A DNA stretch of 40,495 nucleotides, from NCBI GenBank assembly GCA_025360185.1, contig JANYCR010000266.1, positions 1-40,495 on the forward strand, written 5' to 3'. The translations under genes were made by a program, and so were the position numbers. The notes beneath the pieces were generated by a model. It was not told where the DNA came from. It saw nothing but the letters and a program-made list of their open reading frames with translations, and did not search any database. The stretch is from Leptospiraceae bacterium. GTDB taxonomy: Bacteria > Spirochaetota > Leptospiria > Leptospirales > Leptospiraceae. Shown here piece by piece: positions 16,536-24,970 of the stretch (positions are counted from its first letter, which is position 1; every line of letters begins with the position of its first letter).

Positions 16536-17495
16536 TTATTCATAATTATTCTTAAAGTATGGGCTTACAAATTTTAGATTTTCTTGACCCAGGATAATCA
16601 TTAGTAACCTATCTAAGCCCATTGCAATTCCAGAGCAAGATGACAAACCGCGTTTTAATGAATCTATAAAATTAGTATCTAATTCAAATGCTTCCTTCCC
16701 TATTTCTATTCGTTTTACTTGCTCTTCTTTGAAACGATGAATTTGCTCTTCGACAGAGGTTAATTCGAAGAATGCGTTACCCAATTCTACACCATTCCAG
16801 TAAATTTCAAATCTTTTTGCACGACTATTTTCTACTTTAGCAAGCGCAGCCAATTCTTGCGGATAATCATAAATAAACACTGGGGCACCTTGTGGTAGAG
16901 TATTTTCGATACAATTCAAAAAAACTAGAAAAAATAAATCCTCATAATACATTGAATCAAACTGGTAGTTTGACTTAGGAAATTTTTCTTGTAAAGTCAA
17001 AATTAGATCGTCCACAGAGAAGGATCTTCCTGTCTTTTCTAAGAAAAGAGTTTCCATTTTCACTTTTATACATTTATCTTTTCGAAACCCAAAATCTTTA
17101 AAGTGAATTTGCAGATATTCAAATAGGGATATGCAAACATCAATTAACTCTATTTCTGAAATTCCGACTCGATAAAACTCTAACATTAAAAATTCTTTTG
17201 TGTGGAGAACTCCCTTTTCGCCCGATCTAAAACAATGAGCAATTTCATAGATTTTTTCAAGTCCTAAGGAAAGCGTTTGCTTCAAAGAGTATTCCGGTGA
17301 GGTGATTAAATATCCCTCTCTTTCTTCATGTGGAGAACGAACAACCATAGGATCTAAATAGGGCTCCATTCCGGGAAAGGATTTTAAAGTAGGAGTATCT
17401 ATTTCTAAAAAACCATTCTCTTGAAAAAAAGAACGGATTGCAAATAAGTAGTGGGATCGATACTTTAGTAATTGAGGGGAAAGGAGTTGATTCAT
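16536..17495 (-). CDS. epmA: EF-P--lysine lysyltransferase EpmA
   Basis: A 319-residue class II lysyl-tRNA synthetase-like catalytic core without the N-terminal tRNA anticodon-binding OB fold, the hallmark of EpmA (PoxA/GenX). Visible class II motifs are FRSGE (motif 2 region), the substrate-site helix TKEFLMLEFYRV and motif 3 GLDRLLMIILGQ near the C-terminus. The length is close to the ~325 residues of E. coli EpmA. The enzyme activates beta-lysine and attaches it to a lysine of elongation factor P, helping ribosomes through polyproline stretches. The usual partners epmB and efp are not in the window. Its start codon shares one base with the start of the divergent STAS-like gene, a very tight divergent arrangement. 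Confidence 0.9.
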   Translation of the reverse strand: MNQLLSPQLLKYRSHYLFAIRSFFQENGFLEIDTPTLKSFPGMEPYLDPMVVRSPHEEREGYLITSPEYSLKQTLSLGLEKIYEIAHCFRSGEKGVLHTKEFLMLEFYRVGISEIELIDVCISLFEYLQIHFKDFGFRKDKCIKVKMETLFLEKTGRSFSVDDLILTLQEKFPKSNYQFDSMYYEDLFFLVFLNCIENTLPQGAPVFIYDYPQELAALAKVENSRAKRFEIYWNGVELGNAFFELTSVEEQIHRFKEEQVKRIEIGKEAFELDTNFIDSLKRGLSSCSGIAMGLDRLLMIILGQENLKFVSPYFKNNYE

Positions 17496-17824
17496 TGAAT
17501 AATCGCTTCAAGCATTTCTTTATAAAACAAAAGTCTGAAACGGCAGTGATTATACAATGCCTTTTTGAAACGATTGATGAATCTGTAGAAGATGAAGCAG
17601 AGGCAATCTTTAACGTGCTATTTTTAAGCACAAGGTTTGATGTAATTCTTGCTTTAGAAAATCCAGCTTACATAACTCCTAAGTTTATCACGTTAGTTCT
17701 TAACTTTGCAAGAGAGCTGAATCATAGCGGAAGACGAACAACCATTGTCAACGCACCGGAAAGTTTAATTCGCTATTTAAAGCGATTTGAATTTGATAAG
17801 ATCATACAAATTTCAAATGATTGA
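17495..17824 (+). CDS. STAS-domain-like protein
   Basis: A 109-residue product from a TTG at 17495, preceded by AAAGGAG with an 8-nt spacer. The open frame extends 57 bases further upstream inside epmA, but this site decides the start. The fold pattern is that of a STAS (anti-sigma factor antagonist) domain: strand TAVIIQCLF, then VILALENPAYITPKFITLVLNFARELN, strand RRTTIVNAPES, helix LIRYLKRFEF and strand KIIQI. The usual phosphorylatable Ser after the central strand is not obvious (Thr or none). It could take part in a partner-switching pathway, but no sigma factor or switch kinase is adjacent. Its end overlaps the convergent DUF4279 gene by 12 nt. The family call is moderately sure. Confidence 0.55.
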   Translation: MNNRFKHFFIKQKSETAVIIQCLFETIDESVEDEAEAIFNVLFLSTRFDVILALENPAYITPKFITLVLNFARELNHSGRRTTIVNAPESLIRYLKRFEFDKIIQISND

Positions 17825-18226
17825 AATGCCTGCACCGCTTAATTTGTGATTATCCCACTGTGTGACTTCCATATCTACACCTAAATTCCCAATTAAAGTT
17901 AGTGACCTCGAACTTAGATGAAGAGATTTTTTTGACTCATCTGAATATTCAATAGAACAATAGAGCGTTGCTATATGCTTTTCATTGAGATCTTTAAATT
18001 CTGTCCGAACAGGCGCAATTTTTTTTAGAAGTGCGACGATATGGGATTCTATATCATCGTCTGGTGGAAGGTTAGAATTCAATTGCCAAACGGTTTTAGT
18101 TGTTCCATTTTCTTCTATTGTATTAAAAAAATCTGGCTGTATATTTAATAGATTCGTAATTTCTTTTGAATCTAAATTGGAACTAGATAGAATTAAAAAG
18201 GCTGAGCTTTTAGGGTTCTTCAACAT
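17813..18226 (-). CDS. DUF4279-domain protein
   Basis: A 137-residue single-domain protein. The pattern matches DUF4279: an N-terminal strand (SAFLILSSSNLDSKEITNLL followed by IQPDFF), then VWQLNSNLPPDDDIESHIVALLKKI, a central strand region ATLYCSIEY, and the C-terminal LTLIGNLGVDMEVTQW. There is no signal peptide or membrane segment. The function of this domain is not established; members are often annotated only as hypothetical. It ends by overlapping the plus-strand STAS-like gene and lies 79 nt downstream of the carbinolamine dehydratase gene on the same strand. Confidence 0.75.
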   Translation of the reverse strand: MLKNPKSSAFLILSSSNLDSKEITNLLNIQPDFFNTIEENGTTKTVWQLNSNLPPDDDIESHIVALLKKIAPVRTEFKDLNEKHIATLYCSIEYSDESKKSLHLSSRSLTLIGNLGVDMEVTQWDNHKLSGAGISII

Positions 18227-18305
18227 AAGTCGAATAGGTTTATAGGAATATTAAAATTCAGCAAGCAATTTTTTGACTAGATAGAAAGAAATTTACTATT
18301 TCGAG

Positions 18306-18605
18306 CTAAACACTGTGGTGTAGTAAATAAAATTTATCTAAGCTAGACGCTAATTCAAAATCTAGTGATCCTACTCCGCCAATAGAATGAGTATGAACCT
18401 GAACTAATACCTTTCCCCAATGGATATGAATGACCGGGTGATGATCCATAGCTTCAGACACTAGTCCAATTGCGTTTACGAATTCGATAGAGTCAAGGTA
18501 TGAATCAAAAATAAATTCTCTACTTAAATCCTTCCCTTCTAAAAACCATTTCGGTGCTTCTTGGGTTATTTTAATATTAATTTCTGGTTCAGTTAATTTG
18601 TTCAT
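18306..18605 (-). CDS. phhB: Pterin-4a-carbinolamine dehydratase
   Basis: A 99-residue cytoplasmic enzyme with the complete family signature: EAMDHHPVIHIHWGKVLVQVHTHSIGG, in which the HHP motif, the downstream Trp and the second His lie at the conserved spacing, ending with a late Asp (SLDFE). It dehydrates 4a-hydroxytetrahydropterin to quinonoid dihydropterin, recycling the cofactor of aromatic amino acid hydroxylases. No hydroxylase gene is nearby, so it may have another pterin role. Length is typical. It lies between the FadL-like porin and the DUF4279 gene on the same strand, only 19 nt after the porin gene ends. Confidence 0.92.
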   Translation of the reverse strand: MNKLTEPEINIKITQEAPKWFLEGKDLSREFIFDSYLDSIEFVNAIGLVSEAMDHHPVIHIHWGKVLVQVHTHSIGGVGSLDFELASSLDKFYLLHHSV

Positions 18606-18624
18606 ATCTGTTTTCTTTTATAGA

Positions 18625-20073
18625 TTAGTTATTTTTGGAACTCACAATCACATAAATAGCCGTGCTATCATAACTCATCTGCTGCGATGGTCTGGTGCTA
18701 TCTAATTGAGATCCGCCTTTGCCAGATTCTTTGACGATTGTGAGACCAATGGAGGCACGCGAAGTTGACCAAGAAAAACCGAGCGAATAACCTATTAAGT
18801 TTACATACTCATTTCGAACTGGAGTTCGAAGAGACGACAGTTGGTAACTAATGATTCCATTTTGTGTTTGAGCTAATGTCTCGCGATCACTTCCTGCATC
18901 ACGGTTTGCAGCTTCTACAGCAGTCCTGATCCAACTAATATTTTTTGAACTTGCGTTATTCGTAAAAGTTCCTGCTCTCATGGAAAAATTATCTGTTAAA
19001 TAATATTCTATCCCTAAAGCAAAGTTCATTGTCGCATAACGTCTTAATTCTTGTATGTCTGAATCTTTGAGAACCAATTCGTTATTTCTTCCGCCAAAAA
19101 AATAAATTTCATTTTGATTTGAATTTCTTTTGAATCCAGAAGTATAAATTGTATCAAAGGCTGCCATAAATTTCTTTGTTGGGAAAAATGCTATGCCAGT
19201 TCGGATTTCGGTTGTCTCTGGTATACGACCGTTTAACGCTCCTGTTTTATAAATGCTATTTCCGATGCTTCCTCCACCAGCTTTATCAGTTCCCTCTGCA
19301 AATACAATGCTATCTGAATTAGTGTTAGAGGAAAGTGCAAACCCATTTGTCAACCTGTTACCACCCGTGACAAACTGATGACGTAAGGATAATCCTAGAG
19401 ATACTTTATTATTCGGCATGTACATTAAACCAATAATCGGATAGAAACCAACGGTTTTTCTATTGTCATTGCCTGTAATAGAATTAAATCCTTTATTCGC
19501 AAATTGAACCAATGCGGTATTTGTCAAATTTGCAGTGTCATGCGTATAATAAAGAGTTGCCCCGATTGATAATTTTTCTGTGATTGGTCTCGCAATACTT
19601 ACACCGGTCTGCACCTGGTTATAGGATTCAATATTAAAAGATCGCAAACTTCTTACGCTAGGGTAATATATTGGATTAACCACTTGATCGGTTCTATCAA
19701 AAGTTTCGTTAAGCGTGTTTACGATTGAGAACCCAATTTTATATTTACCGTATTCTTTTACGATACCGAAAAAATTAGGAATGTAGTTTTGTGAATTTCT
19801 AGAATATCCCTGACCGGGACCGATTACGTTTTCATAATTTTTATTTGTTCTAGTAATATTACTCGCAGAAAGAGAAATAGAGTTATCGTATGCAAATGTT
19901 AAACCTGCAGGATTATAATATGCACCCGATGGATCATCGGATATTGCAGTGTAAGCCCCACCAAGCCCAGCAGCCTTTTCTCCAAAAAATCCATTTATGT
20001 TATGAAACGCATCCGCATCCAAAGTGGTAACCGATAGAAAAAAAAGAATTGGTAAAATTTTTCTTGTAAACAA
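18625..20073 (-). CDS. FadL/OmpP1/TodX-type outer membrane protein
   Basis: A 482-residue protein starting at a TTG (20073), supported by AAGGG 8 nt upstream. The signal peptide (MFTRKILPILFFLSVTTLDADA) is followed by the conserved FadL N-terminus: GEKAAGLGGAYTAISDDPSGAYYNPAG, where NPAG is the family hallmark plug motif. The rest alternates in short amphipathic strands (for example KVSLGLSLRHQF and NFALGIEYYLTDNFSMRAGTF), ending in a strand (STAIYVIVSSKN). It should form a 14-strand barrel importing hydrophobic compounds such as fatty acids or aromatics. Length is within the family range. It lies 32 nt after the M48 protease gene, probably in one transcript with it. Confidence 0.88.
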   Translation of the reverse strand: MFTRKILPILFFLSVTTLDADAFHNINGFFGEKAAGLGGAYTAISDDPSGAYYNPAGLTFAYDNSISLSASNITRTNKNYENVIGPGQGYSRNSQNYIPNFFGIVKEYGKYKIGFSIVNTLNETFDRTDQVVNPIYYPSVRSLRSFNIESYNQVQTGVSIARPITEKLSIGATLYYTHDTANLTNTALVQFANKGFNSITGNDNRKTVGFYPIIGLMYMPNNKVSLGLSLRHQFVTGGNRLTNGFALSSNTNSDSIVFAEGTDKAGGGSIGNSIYKTGALNGRIPETTEIRTGIAFFPTKKFMAAFDTIYTSGFKRNSNQNEIYFFGGRNNELVLKDSDIQELRRYATMNFALGIEYYLTDNFSMRAGTFTNNASSKNISWIRTAVEAANRDAGSDRETLAQTQNGIISYQLSSLRTPVRNEYVNLIGYSLGFSWSTSRASIGLTIVKESGKGGSQLDSTRPSQQMSYDSTAIYVIVSSKNN

Positions 20074-20105
20074 TGAATTAACCCTTACTATAAATTTTTC
20101 AAGTT

Positions 20106-20921
20106 TTAAGATTTCGGAATATTTTGTTTATAACGTTTAACGTTTGTCTTCCCCGTTTTGGGTAACTTTTGGTCTGAGATAAATTTTTCTATGGCGGTTA
20201 TGCGGTCGTCTACTGGTGGATGTGTTTTTATAAATACCTTGTTATCTTGCGTTGATTTCATTTTCTTAAGATAACCTATGTATGCCGCCGAATCATAACC
20301 TAACTCTGAAATCAAAATACTCGCAGATGCGTCTGCTTGAGTTTCGAATTCTTTTTGTCTTCCATTTTCGAGCATACTTTCTTCGAGTTCTTTGGAAGCA
20401 GCTTCCATCATAGTTGAAACCATATCACCGCCTGGTGAAAGCATAGATGCGACCAAATCTATCCAAATTTCTTCTTTCGCTTCATACTTCCCCGAATGAA
20501 ATAAAGAAACATGAGATACTTCGTGGGCAAGAACTCCTACTAGCTCAGCTTCGTTTTCAATTAAACCCAGTGCGCCCTTTGTGATGAATATATAACCACC
20601 GGGGCAGGCAAATGCATTTACTTCTTGTGTATTCAATATTCCAAATTTAAAATTCAATTCTTGACGAGGAGAAAGTTCAGCAATTTTACTTCCAATAAAG
20701 TTTAAATATTTTGTCTGGTTGGTATCTTGAACAAGACCGTATTTTTTTATAAATTTTGCAGCGAGGGCACGCCCGATTTTAATTTCTTTGTATACTTGTT
20801 TAGGTGGCTCAGGCTTTTCTTCTTTCTGACTGGTTGATTTACAAGATAGAGAAAGAAAAAAGGAAGATAAGATTAAAGCGTGAATGATGAATGTAAGGAA
20901 TCGTCTCAAATTAGATTGCAC
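20106..20921 (-). CDS. M48 family metalloprotease lipoprotein
   Basis: A 271-residue zinc protease. The signal peptide ends in LSLSC (lipid anchor Cys27). The zinc motif HEVSH is at residues 133-137 in the helix GVLAHEVSHVSLFH, and the third-ligand region FETQADASAS lies further on. NAFACPGGYIFITKGAL upstream is the typical edge strand of BepA/LoiP-type proteases, which degrade or help assemble outer-membrane proteins. The GTG start at 20921 follows the stop of the SH3-like gene without a gap, with AAGAAG upstream. Next to a FadL-type barrel and an SH3-like protein, it fits an outer-membrane maintenance cluster. The fold is firm; the substrate is not known. Confidence 0.9.
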   Translation of the reverse strand: MQSNLRRFLTFIIHALILSSFFLSLSCKSTSQKEEKPEPPKQVYKEIKIGRALAAKFIKKYGLVQDTNQTKYLNFIGSKIAELSPRQELNFKFGILNTQEVNAFACPGGYIFITKGALGLIENEAELVGVLAHEVSHVSLFHSGKYEAKEEIWIDLVASMLSPGGDMVSTMMEAASKELEESMLENGRQKEFETQADASASILISELGYDSAAYIGYLKKMKSTQDNKVFIKTHPPVDDRITAIEKFISDQKLPKTGKTNVKRYKQNIPKS

Positions 20922-21392
20922 CTATTCTTCTTTAAATTTCTCAATGTCATCAGGTTTAACTGTTATTTTATCTAGCCAATCTAAACTTTCAAAATCATAT
21001 TCATCGTTATTCCCTCGTGTTCTTAACTTTTTAGATTCAGAAAGTCCTCGAGCCGAGGCTGTTTCTGTAAATGTAGAGGCACGAGCTCTAGATTGAATCG
21101 GTCCAGATTTATCCTGGTTGCCTGCGCTACTTACCTTAGCGGAAGGAGGAATCTTGGAAACATAAAGCTTCATAACCCAACCTGTGTCTCCACCTGATTT
21201 TACTTTTAGAAACATATCTTGTTCACCAACCTGTTGAAGTTCCAATCCAGCCTTCAACGGCTTACCTGCGCTAGCGACATTTGGTTCTGCCAAAAGTTTT
21301 GCAATAGGACTCTGGACAAATACAGAATTTGAAAACAGAAAACTGGAAGTAAAAAAAGGAAATAATATAATGACTAATTTTACATTTTTCAT
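20922..21392 (-). CDS. Exported bacterial SH3-like protein
   Basis: A 156-residue product from the ATG at 21392; an ATG at 21416 is an alternative and neither has a clear ribosome binding site. The signal peptide (MKNVKLVIILFPFFTSSFLFS) is followed by an SH3b-like domain at about 25-85: FVQSPIAKLLAEPN, then GLELQQVGEQDMFLKVKSGG and TGWVMKLYVSKI. The rest is a Ser/Arg-rich linker and an acidic tail. Such domains bind peptidoglycan peptides or mediate contact with envelope partners. It is directly coupled, stop to start, to the M48 protease gene, suggesting a partner or targeting subunit. Function inferred from domain and context. Confidence 0.7.
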   Translation of the reverse strand: MKNVKLVIILFPFFTSSFLFSNSVFVQSPIAKLLAEPNVASAGKPLKAGLELQQVGEQDMFLKVKSGGDTGWVMKLYVSKIPPSAKVSSAGNQDKSGPIQSRARASTFTETASARGLSESKKLRTRGNNDEYDFESLDWLDKITVKPDDIEKFKEE

Positions 21393-21478
21393 ATTAACTA
21401 TACTTAAAGGACTCATTGTTCTATTTTAATTTTCAAAAATTTATTGCAAGCAATTAACATAATTTTTAAATAGAATAC

Positions 21479-21757
21479 ATGGAAGCACAGGAAAAGTTAG
21501 CAACAGAGTTTAAGGTATTAAGCAGAGAATCAGAGAACATAAAAAAAAGAGCGAGGGAAAATTACTTGGAACAAGTATCAGATATTTCAGAAAAAATTAA
21601 ACATTTTGGCGACGAAGCTGGAGTAAAGGCAAAGCAAGTCATTGATAACGTTGGTGATTACATAACAAAGAATCCGCAGAAAGCAACTTTGATAGGCATT
21701 GGAATTGGCGTTGGTGTCGGTGTACTAGTCGGACTTTTAGCACGTAGAAAAGAATAA
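21479..21757 (+). CDS. YqjD/ElaB-like (DUF883) membrane-anchored protein
   Basis: A 92-residue protein with a long charged amphipathic helix ([19 protein letters not shown], about 10-65) and a C-terminal Gly-rich transmembrane segment ([18 protein letters not shown]) followed by Arg-Arg-Lys, the exact layout of the DUF883/YqjD family. Enterobacterial relatives are tail-anchored inner-membrane proteins that associate with ribosomes in stationary phase. It is the first of three tightly packed plus-strand genes (gaps of 1 and 2 nt), matching the yqjD-yqjE-yqjK order. Its promoter must lie in the 86-bp divergent gap with the SH3-like gene. Confidence 0.8.
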   Translation: MEAQEKLATEFKVLSRESENIKKRARENYLEQVSDISEKIKHFGDEAGVKAKQVIDNVGDYITKNPQKATLIGIGIGVGVGVLVGLLARRKE

Positions 21758-21758
21758 T

Positions 21759-22118
21759 TTGGCAAGAAAGAAAAAAGCATCTCAAGCTCAAGTAGAAGAG
21801 CAAGAAGAAAAAAAAGATACACTCTTAAATCAAGTGCTCAGTTTAGTTGAGCACTTTGTATCTTACTTCGAATTATTATTTCTTTACATTCAAAAGACAA
21901 TCCAAAAAAAAATCCAAGTTGGTTTTATAATTACTATTGCGATTTTATACATGCTCTTTTTGAAAGTCGTAGGGAGTGTTTTGATAATAATGGCAACTTA
22001 CTTTGCGCTATTAAAATATTTCAACGGCGATCATATTTTAACTGGTCTCAGTCTTGGCTCGGGTATAATGATATTATCCTTTATACTTTTGGCAGTCCTC
22101 ATTAAGAAAATTGTCTAG
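21759..22118 (+). CDS. YqjE-like / phage holin superfamily III protein
   Basis: A 119-residue protein from a TTG at 21759, one base after the previous stop. A Lys/Glu-rich N-terminal segment is followed by an amphipathic helix and two strong membrane spans (VGFIITIAILYMLFLKVVGSVL and a C-terminal GLSLGSGIMILSFILLAVLI). That is the pattern of YqjE and the DUF1469/holin-III group. It is placed as in the yqjDEK operon, between a DUF883 protein and a small soluble protein. It probably works with the DUF883 partner at the inner membrane; its biochemical role is not established. Confidence 0.72.
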   Translation: MARKKKASQAQVEEQEEKKDTLLNQVLSLVEHFVSYFELLFLYIQKTIQKKIQVGFIITIAILYMLFLKVVGSVLIIMATYFALLKYFNGDHILTGLSLGSGIMILSFILLAVLIKKIV

Positions 22119-22120
22119 GC

Positions 22121-22375
22121 ATGAATTCAAAAATTCCTTTTAATCCATTTCACGGCGGAGAAGAATTCAGAACCAAAAATCCAAAAGATATGTCCTTAGA
22201 TGAATTAGAACTTTTACTTCATGCGAAAAGACTAAATTTACGACTAGATTTAGAGCGGCTTCACAAACATATCAACTATACCAAATTTCTATTTGATATT
22301 GTCAAAGCATCAGGTCTGGGAGAAATGGTTGAAGAATTACTTACTCCTAAAGAAAAAGAGGATAAGAAAACCTAA
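22121..22375 (+). CDS. Small charged protein, third gene of yqjDE-like set
   Basis: An 84-residue soluble protein starting 2 nt after the YqjE-like gene. It has a Pro/Gly-rich N-terminus (NPFHGGEEF) and a long Leu/Lys/Glu-rich helix (MSLDELELLLHAKRLNLRLD), then a Lys/Glu tail. I do not recognise a family; position suggests the YqjK slot, but no sequence resemblance can be claimed. It is convergent with the SUMT gene, leaving only 14 nt between the two stop codons; a weak 5-bp hairpin sits there without a T-run. Confidence 0.6.
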   Translation: MNSKIPFNPFHGGEEFRTKNPKDMSLDELELLLHAKRLNLRLDLERLHKHINYTKFLFDIVKASGLGEMVEELLTPKEKEDKKT

Positions 22376-22389
22376 ATAGCTGAAGCAGC

Positions 22390-23103
22390 TTAGACGTGGT
22401 TTAATCCAATTGCAAGCAGTGTCGGACTTTCTAAATTAGAATTTTTTATTTCTTCAATCGCATTCGAAAGTGTAGTCTTTATTATCCGCTGATTGGCTCT
22501 ACCTAAGTTACTCGCTGCAATAAATGAGGTTTCGGGTGGTTTGCCGGATTCAAGAAGGAGCTTAACGATAGATTCAACCTCGCCTAGTCCCATGAAAATA
22601 ATATGCGCATCTGTATTTGGTAGACTGACTCGTGGAATTGTTTTATCCCAATATCCACTGTAAAAGGAAATGCTTCGTGTTAATTCCCGATGTGTTAACG
22701 ATTCACCCAAAGCCTCTGCCAAAAGTTGTGGACTAGAAATTCCCATAACAAGTTTAACTTTAAATCCATGTTTTTGCATTACTTTGATTTCTTCGGAACT
22801 ACGTGCAAAAAAACTTACATCGCCCCCTTTGAGGCGAACAACTTTCATATCTATAAGTGCATATTTCAATAGAAGTTCATTTATTTCACTCTGTTTTTTC
22901 TCGTGAAATCCTCTTCGTTTTCCAACCGCCTCCCAAATAGCTTGCGGATAATATTCTTTTAGCGTATCTAGTTTTGAATCATATAGAATAATTTCTGCCT
23001 GAGAAAGAATAAAATGTGCTTCTAAAGTTAGATTTTTAACATCGCCCGAACCCGCCCCAACGAGATAAACAGTATTATCCTCAAACGGTATATTTATTTT
23101 CAT
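22390..23103 (-). CDS. cobA: Uroporphyrinogen-III C-methyltransferase (SUMT)
   Basis: A 237-residue tetrapyrrole methylase. The family motifs are present: VYLVGAGSGDVKNLTLEA at the N-terminus (SAM loop), VRLKGGD, GISSPQLLAEALGESLTHR, then HIIFMGLGEVESI and the C-terminal LLAIGLNHV. It adds two methyl groups to uroporphyrinogen III to give precorrin-2, the first committed step to siroheme. The segment after VRLKGGD reads VSFFARSSEE rather than the usual PFVFGRGGEE, so it is somewhat divergent. It is the last gene of the sulfate reduction locus, 59 nt after the Met8-like gene; siroheme is the cofactor of the sulfite reductase encoded at the other end. Confidence 0.88.
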   Translation of the reverse strand: MKINIPFEDNTVYLVGAGSGDVKNLTLEAHFILSQAEIILYDSKLDTLKEYYPQAIWEAVGKRRGFHEKKQSEINELLLKYALIDMKVVRLKGGDVSFFARSSEEIKVMQKHGFKVKLVMGISSPQLLAEALGESLTHRELTRSISFYSGYWDKTIPRVSLPNTDAHIIFMGLGEVESIVKLLLESGKPPETSFIAASNLGRANQRIIKTTLSNAIEEIKNSNLESPTLLAIGLNHV

Positions 23104-23162
23104 TCAAATCTTTTTGATTGTTTTTTGAAAGACAAGGCTATTATTCATTTTTAATTTAAAAT

Positions 23163-23699
23163 TCAAAATTGCAATTTCCTCGCTTCTCTTTGTTTTGCCA
23201 TTTCCCCGACCCTGTTGTCCAAATCAGGCAAATCAAGCTTAACCTCTATTTCCTGACGGATCATTTTAGCTCCACCAGGAGCTCGTCCATATGTAGAAAT
23301 AAAGATACTAAAATTCTCTTGGATTAATGTCGAAGCAGAAATGAAATCTGAATCTTCTACCTTGTCGATAAAATTTATGAGAACATTTCTTTCTCGTGCT
23401 TCTTTTAGAATTTCTCGTTCAACGTCTCGGTCGTTTACTCCCGAATAGACTACATCGAATTCTTTTAAGTCTCCGTATTCATATTTTCGATAAATAAAAT
23501 CAATCCAGCCTAAAGAATGAAACTCTTCGATAAATTCGGGGGAAATGGCTGTTATCCTTGTTCCTAGTTGTGAAAGAGTTCTGAGTTTTTCTGCACTTGC
23601 CTTTCCTCCTCCCAGTAACAAAATTTTTTTATTCGTTACATCTAGCATCATCGGAAGGTATTTTCGATTCAGATTAAATCTCCCTCTATAATCATGCAT
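23163..23699 (-). CDS. Precorrin-2 dehydrogenase / siroheme ferrochelatase
   Basis: A 178-residue Met8/CysG-N-type protein. The NAD-binding region KKILLLGGGKASAEKL begins near residue 24, followed by ITAISPEF, the FDVVYSGVNDRD segment and FSIFISTYGRAPGGAKMIR, the classical C-terminal helical region. It oxidises precorrin-2 and inserts iron to make siroheme. It is shorter than typical family members (about 200-220), ending soon after the helical region, so the ferrochelatase portion may be reduced. The ATG at 23699 overlaps the cysN end by 31 nt; the preceding residues RKYLPMMLD match the family start, so this start is kept. Acts between CobA and the sulfite reductase. Confidence 0.85.
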   Translation of the reverse strand: MHDYRGRFNLNRKYLPMMLDVTNKKILLLGGGKASAEKLRTLSQLGTRITAISPEFIEEFHSLGWIDFIYRKYEYGDLKEFDVVYSGVNDRDVEREILKEARERNVLINFIDKVEDSDFISASTLIQENFSIFISTYGRAPGGAKMIRQEIEVKLDLPDLDNRVGEMAKQREARKLQF

Positions 23700-24958
23700 G
23701 CACCGGATGTCTGATTGGTTCCTTCATCAATCAGAATACAGGCTCCAGTTCCACGATTCGTTGCGTACTCGTCATAAAAAATTGGTTTCGCTGTTTTAAC
23801 AATAATTTTGGCAATATCGTTTAATTCCAATGCGTCGATACCTTCGATTTTTTCAAGAGTGTTAATATTGATTTTATACTTAATTTCTTTTACGATACAC
23901 TTAACAGAATTTGTTGTATGACGTAATAGGTATTTGCCTCCGGATTGCATTTTCTTTGCATCCATCCAGCATACATAGGCTTCGAATTCCTGGGTCGTAA
24001 CGGGTAATTTTTCTTTTACTAACATGTCTCCGCGACTAACATCGACTTCATCTTCCAAACGAATTGCCACTGACATAGGAGGATACGCTTCATTTACCTC
24101 CCCTTCTAGAGTATCAATCGCCTTGATCTTTGACTTCGTTCCTGAAGGAAATACTGTAACTATATCACCCTTTTTAAATACGCCTGAGTTCACCATCCCT
24201 GCATAGGCTCTATAATCATGATATTCATTGGCGATTGGTCGAATCACCCATTGAACAGGAAATCGAGGTAAATCATAATTATGCGACTTATCAATATCGA
24301 CATTTTCTAAATATTGAATTAAAGAAGAGCCTTTATACCATGGCATATTAGAGGAAGGGTCAACTACATTATCTCCATTGAGAGCAGAAATAGGAATGAA
24401 ATTAATTTCTTTAATTCCCATTTTTTCAATTAACGGCTTTGCGAATTTTAAATAGTCTGCTTTGATTTTTTCAAACACTTCTTCAGAATAATCTACAAGG
24501 TCTAATTTGTTTATGCAAACAGTAATATAAGGAATATCTAATAGAGCAACTAAGAATGTATGGCGATAAGTTTGTTCAATGACTCCCTTTCTTGCGTCGA
24601 TTAAAATAATTGCCAGGTTGGCAGTCGATGCTCCTGTTACCATGTTGCGGGTATACTGAATATGCCCCGGAGCATCAGCAATTATAAATTTTCTTTTCGG
24701 AGTAGCAAAGTATTTATAGGCAATATCAATCGTTATCCCCTGCTCTCTTTCTGCTTTCAGCCCATCAGTAAGTAAGGCTAAGTTAGTGTAACCGTCACCT
24801 CGTCTTTCGCTAGATTTCTCAATTGCATCCATTTGGTCATCGAAAATTTGTTTACTGTCAAAAAGAAGTCTTCCAATCAATGTACTTTTTCCATCATCTA
24901 CGCTGCCCGCTGTGATAAAGCGAAGCATATCCATATTCATATAAGTTTCTGTGTTCAT
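23669..24958 (-). CDS. cysN: Sulfate adenylyltransferase GTPase subunit CysN
   Basis: A 429-residue translation-factor-like GTPase. G1 is GSVDDGKS at residues 18-25, the effector region has REQGITIDIAY, G3 is DAPGH and G4 is NKLDLVD; beta-barrel domains follow. It couples GTP hydrolysis to APS formation by CysD. There is no APS-kinase (CysC) domain at the C-terminus, so this is the unfused form. The ATG at 24958 has AAAAGG about 7 nt upstream. It lies 12 nt downstream of vapC, which together with vapB separates it from its partner gene cysD. Its transcription may depend on read-through across the toxin-antitoxin genes. Confidence 0.96.
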   Translation of the reverse strand: MNTETYMNMDMLRFITAGSVDDGKSTLIGRLLFDSKQIFDDQMDAIEKSSERRGDGYTNLALLTDGLKAEREQGITIDIAYKYFATPKRKFIIADAPGHIQYTRNMVTGASTANLAIILIDARKGVIEQTYRHTFLVALLDIPYITVCINKLDLVDYSEEVFEKIKADYLKFAKPLIEKMGIKEINFIPISALNGDNVVDPSSNMPWYKGSSLIQYLENVDIDKSHNYDLPRFPVQWVIRPIANEYHDYRAYAGMVNSGVFKKGDIVTVFPSGTKSKIKAIDTLEGEVNEAYPPMSVAIRLEDEVDVSRGDMLVKEKLPVTTQEFEAYVCWMDAKKMQSGGKYLLRHTTNSVKCIVKEIKYKININTLEKIEGIDALELNDIAKIIVKTAKPIFYDEYATNRGTGACILIDEGTNQTSGACMIIEGDLI

Positions 24959-24970
24959 TTTTTTGCCTTT

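Noticed and set aside
17495-17824. STAS-like protein as the partner of the membrane ATPase at 2711
   Set aside because: They are 13 kb apart with no shared regulation visible, and the phospho-acceptor Ser is not clear.
22376-22389. Possible bidirectional terminator between the yqjDE-like set and cobA
   Set aside because: Only a 5-bp stem (AGCTG/CAGCT) and no T-run on either side.
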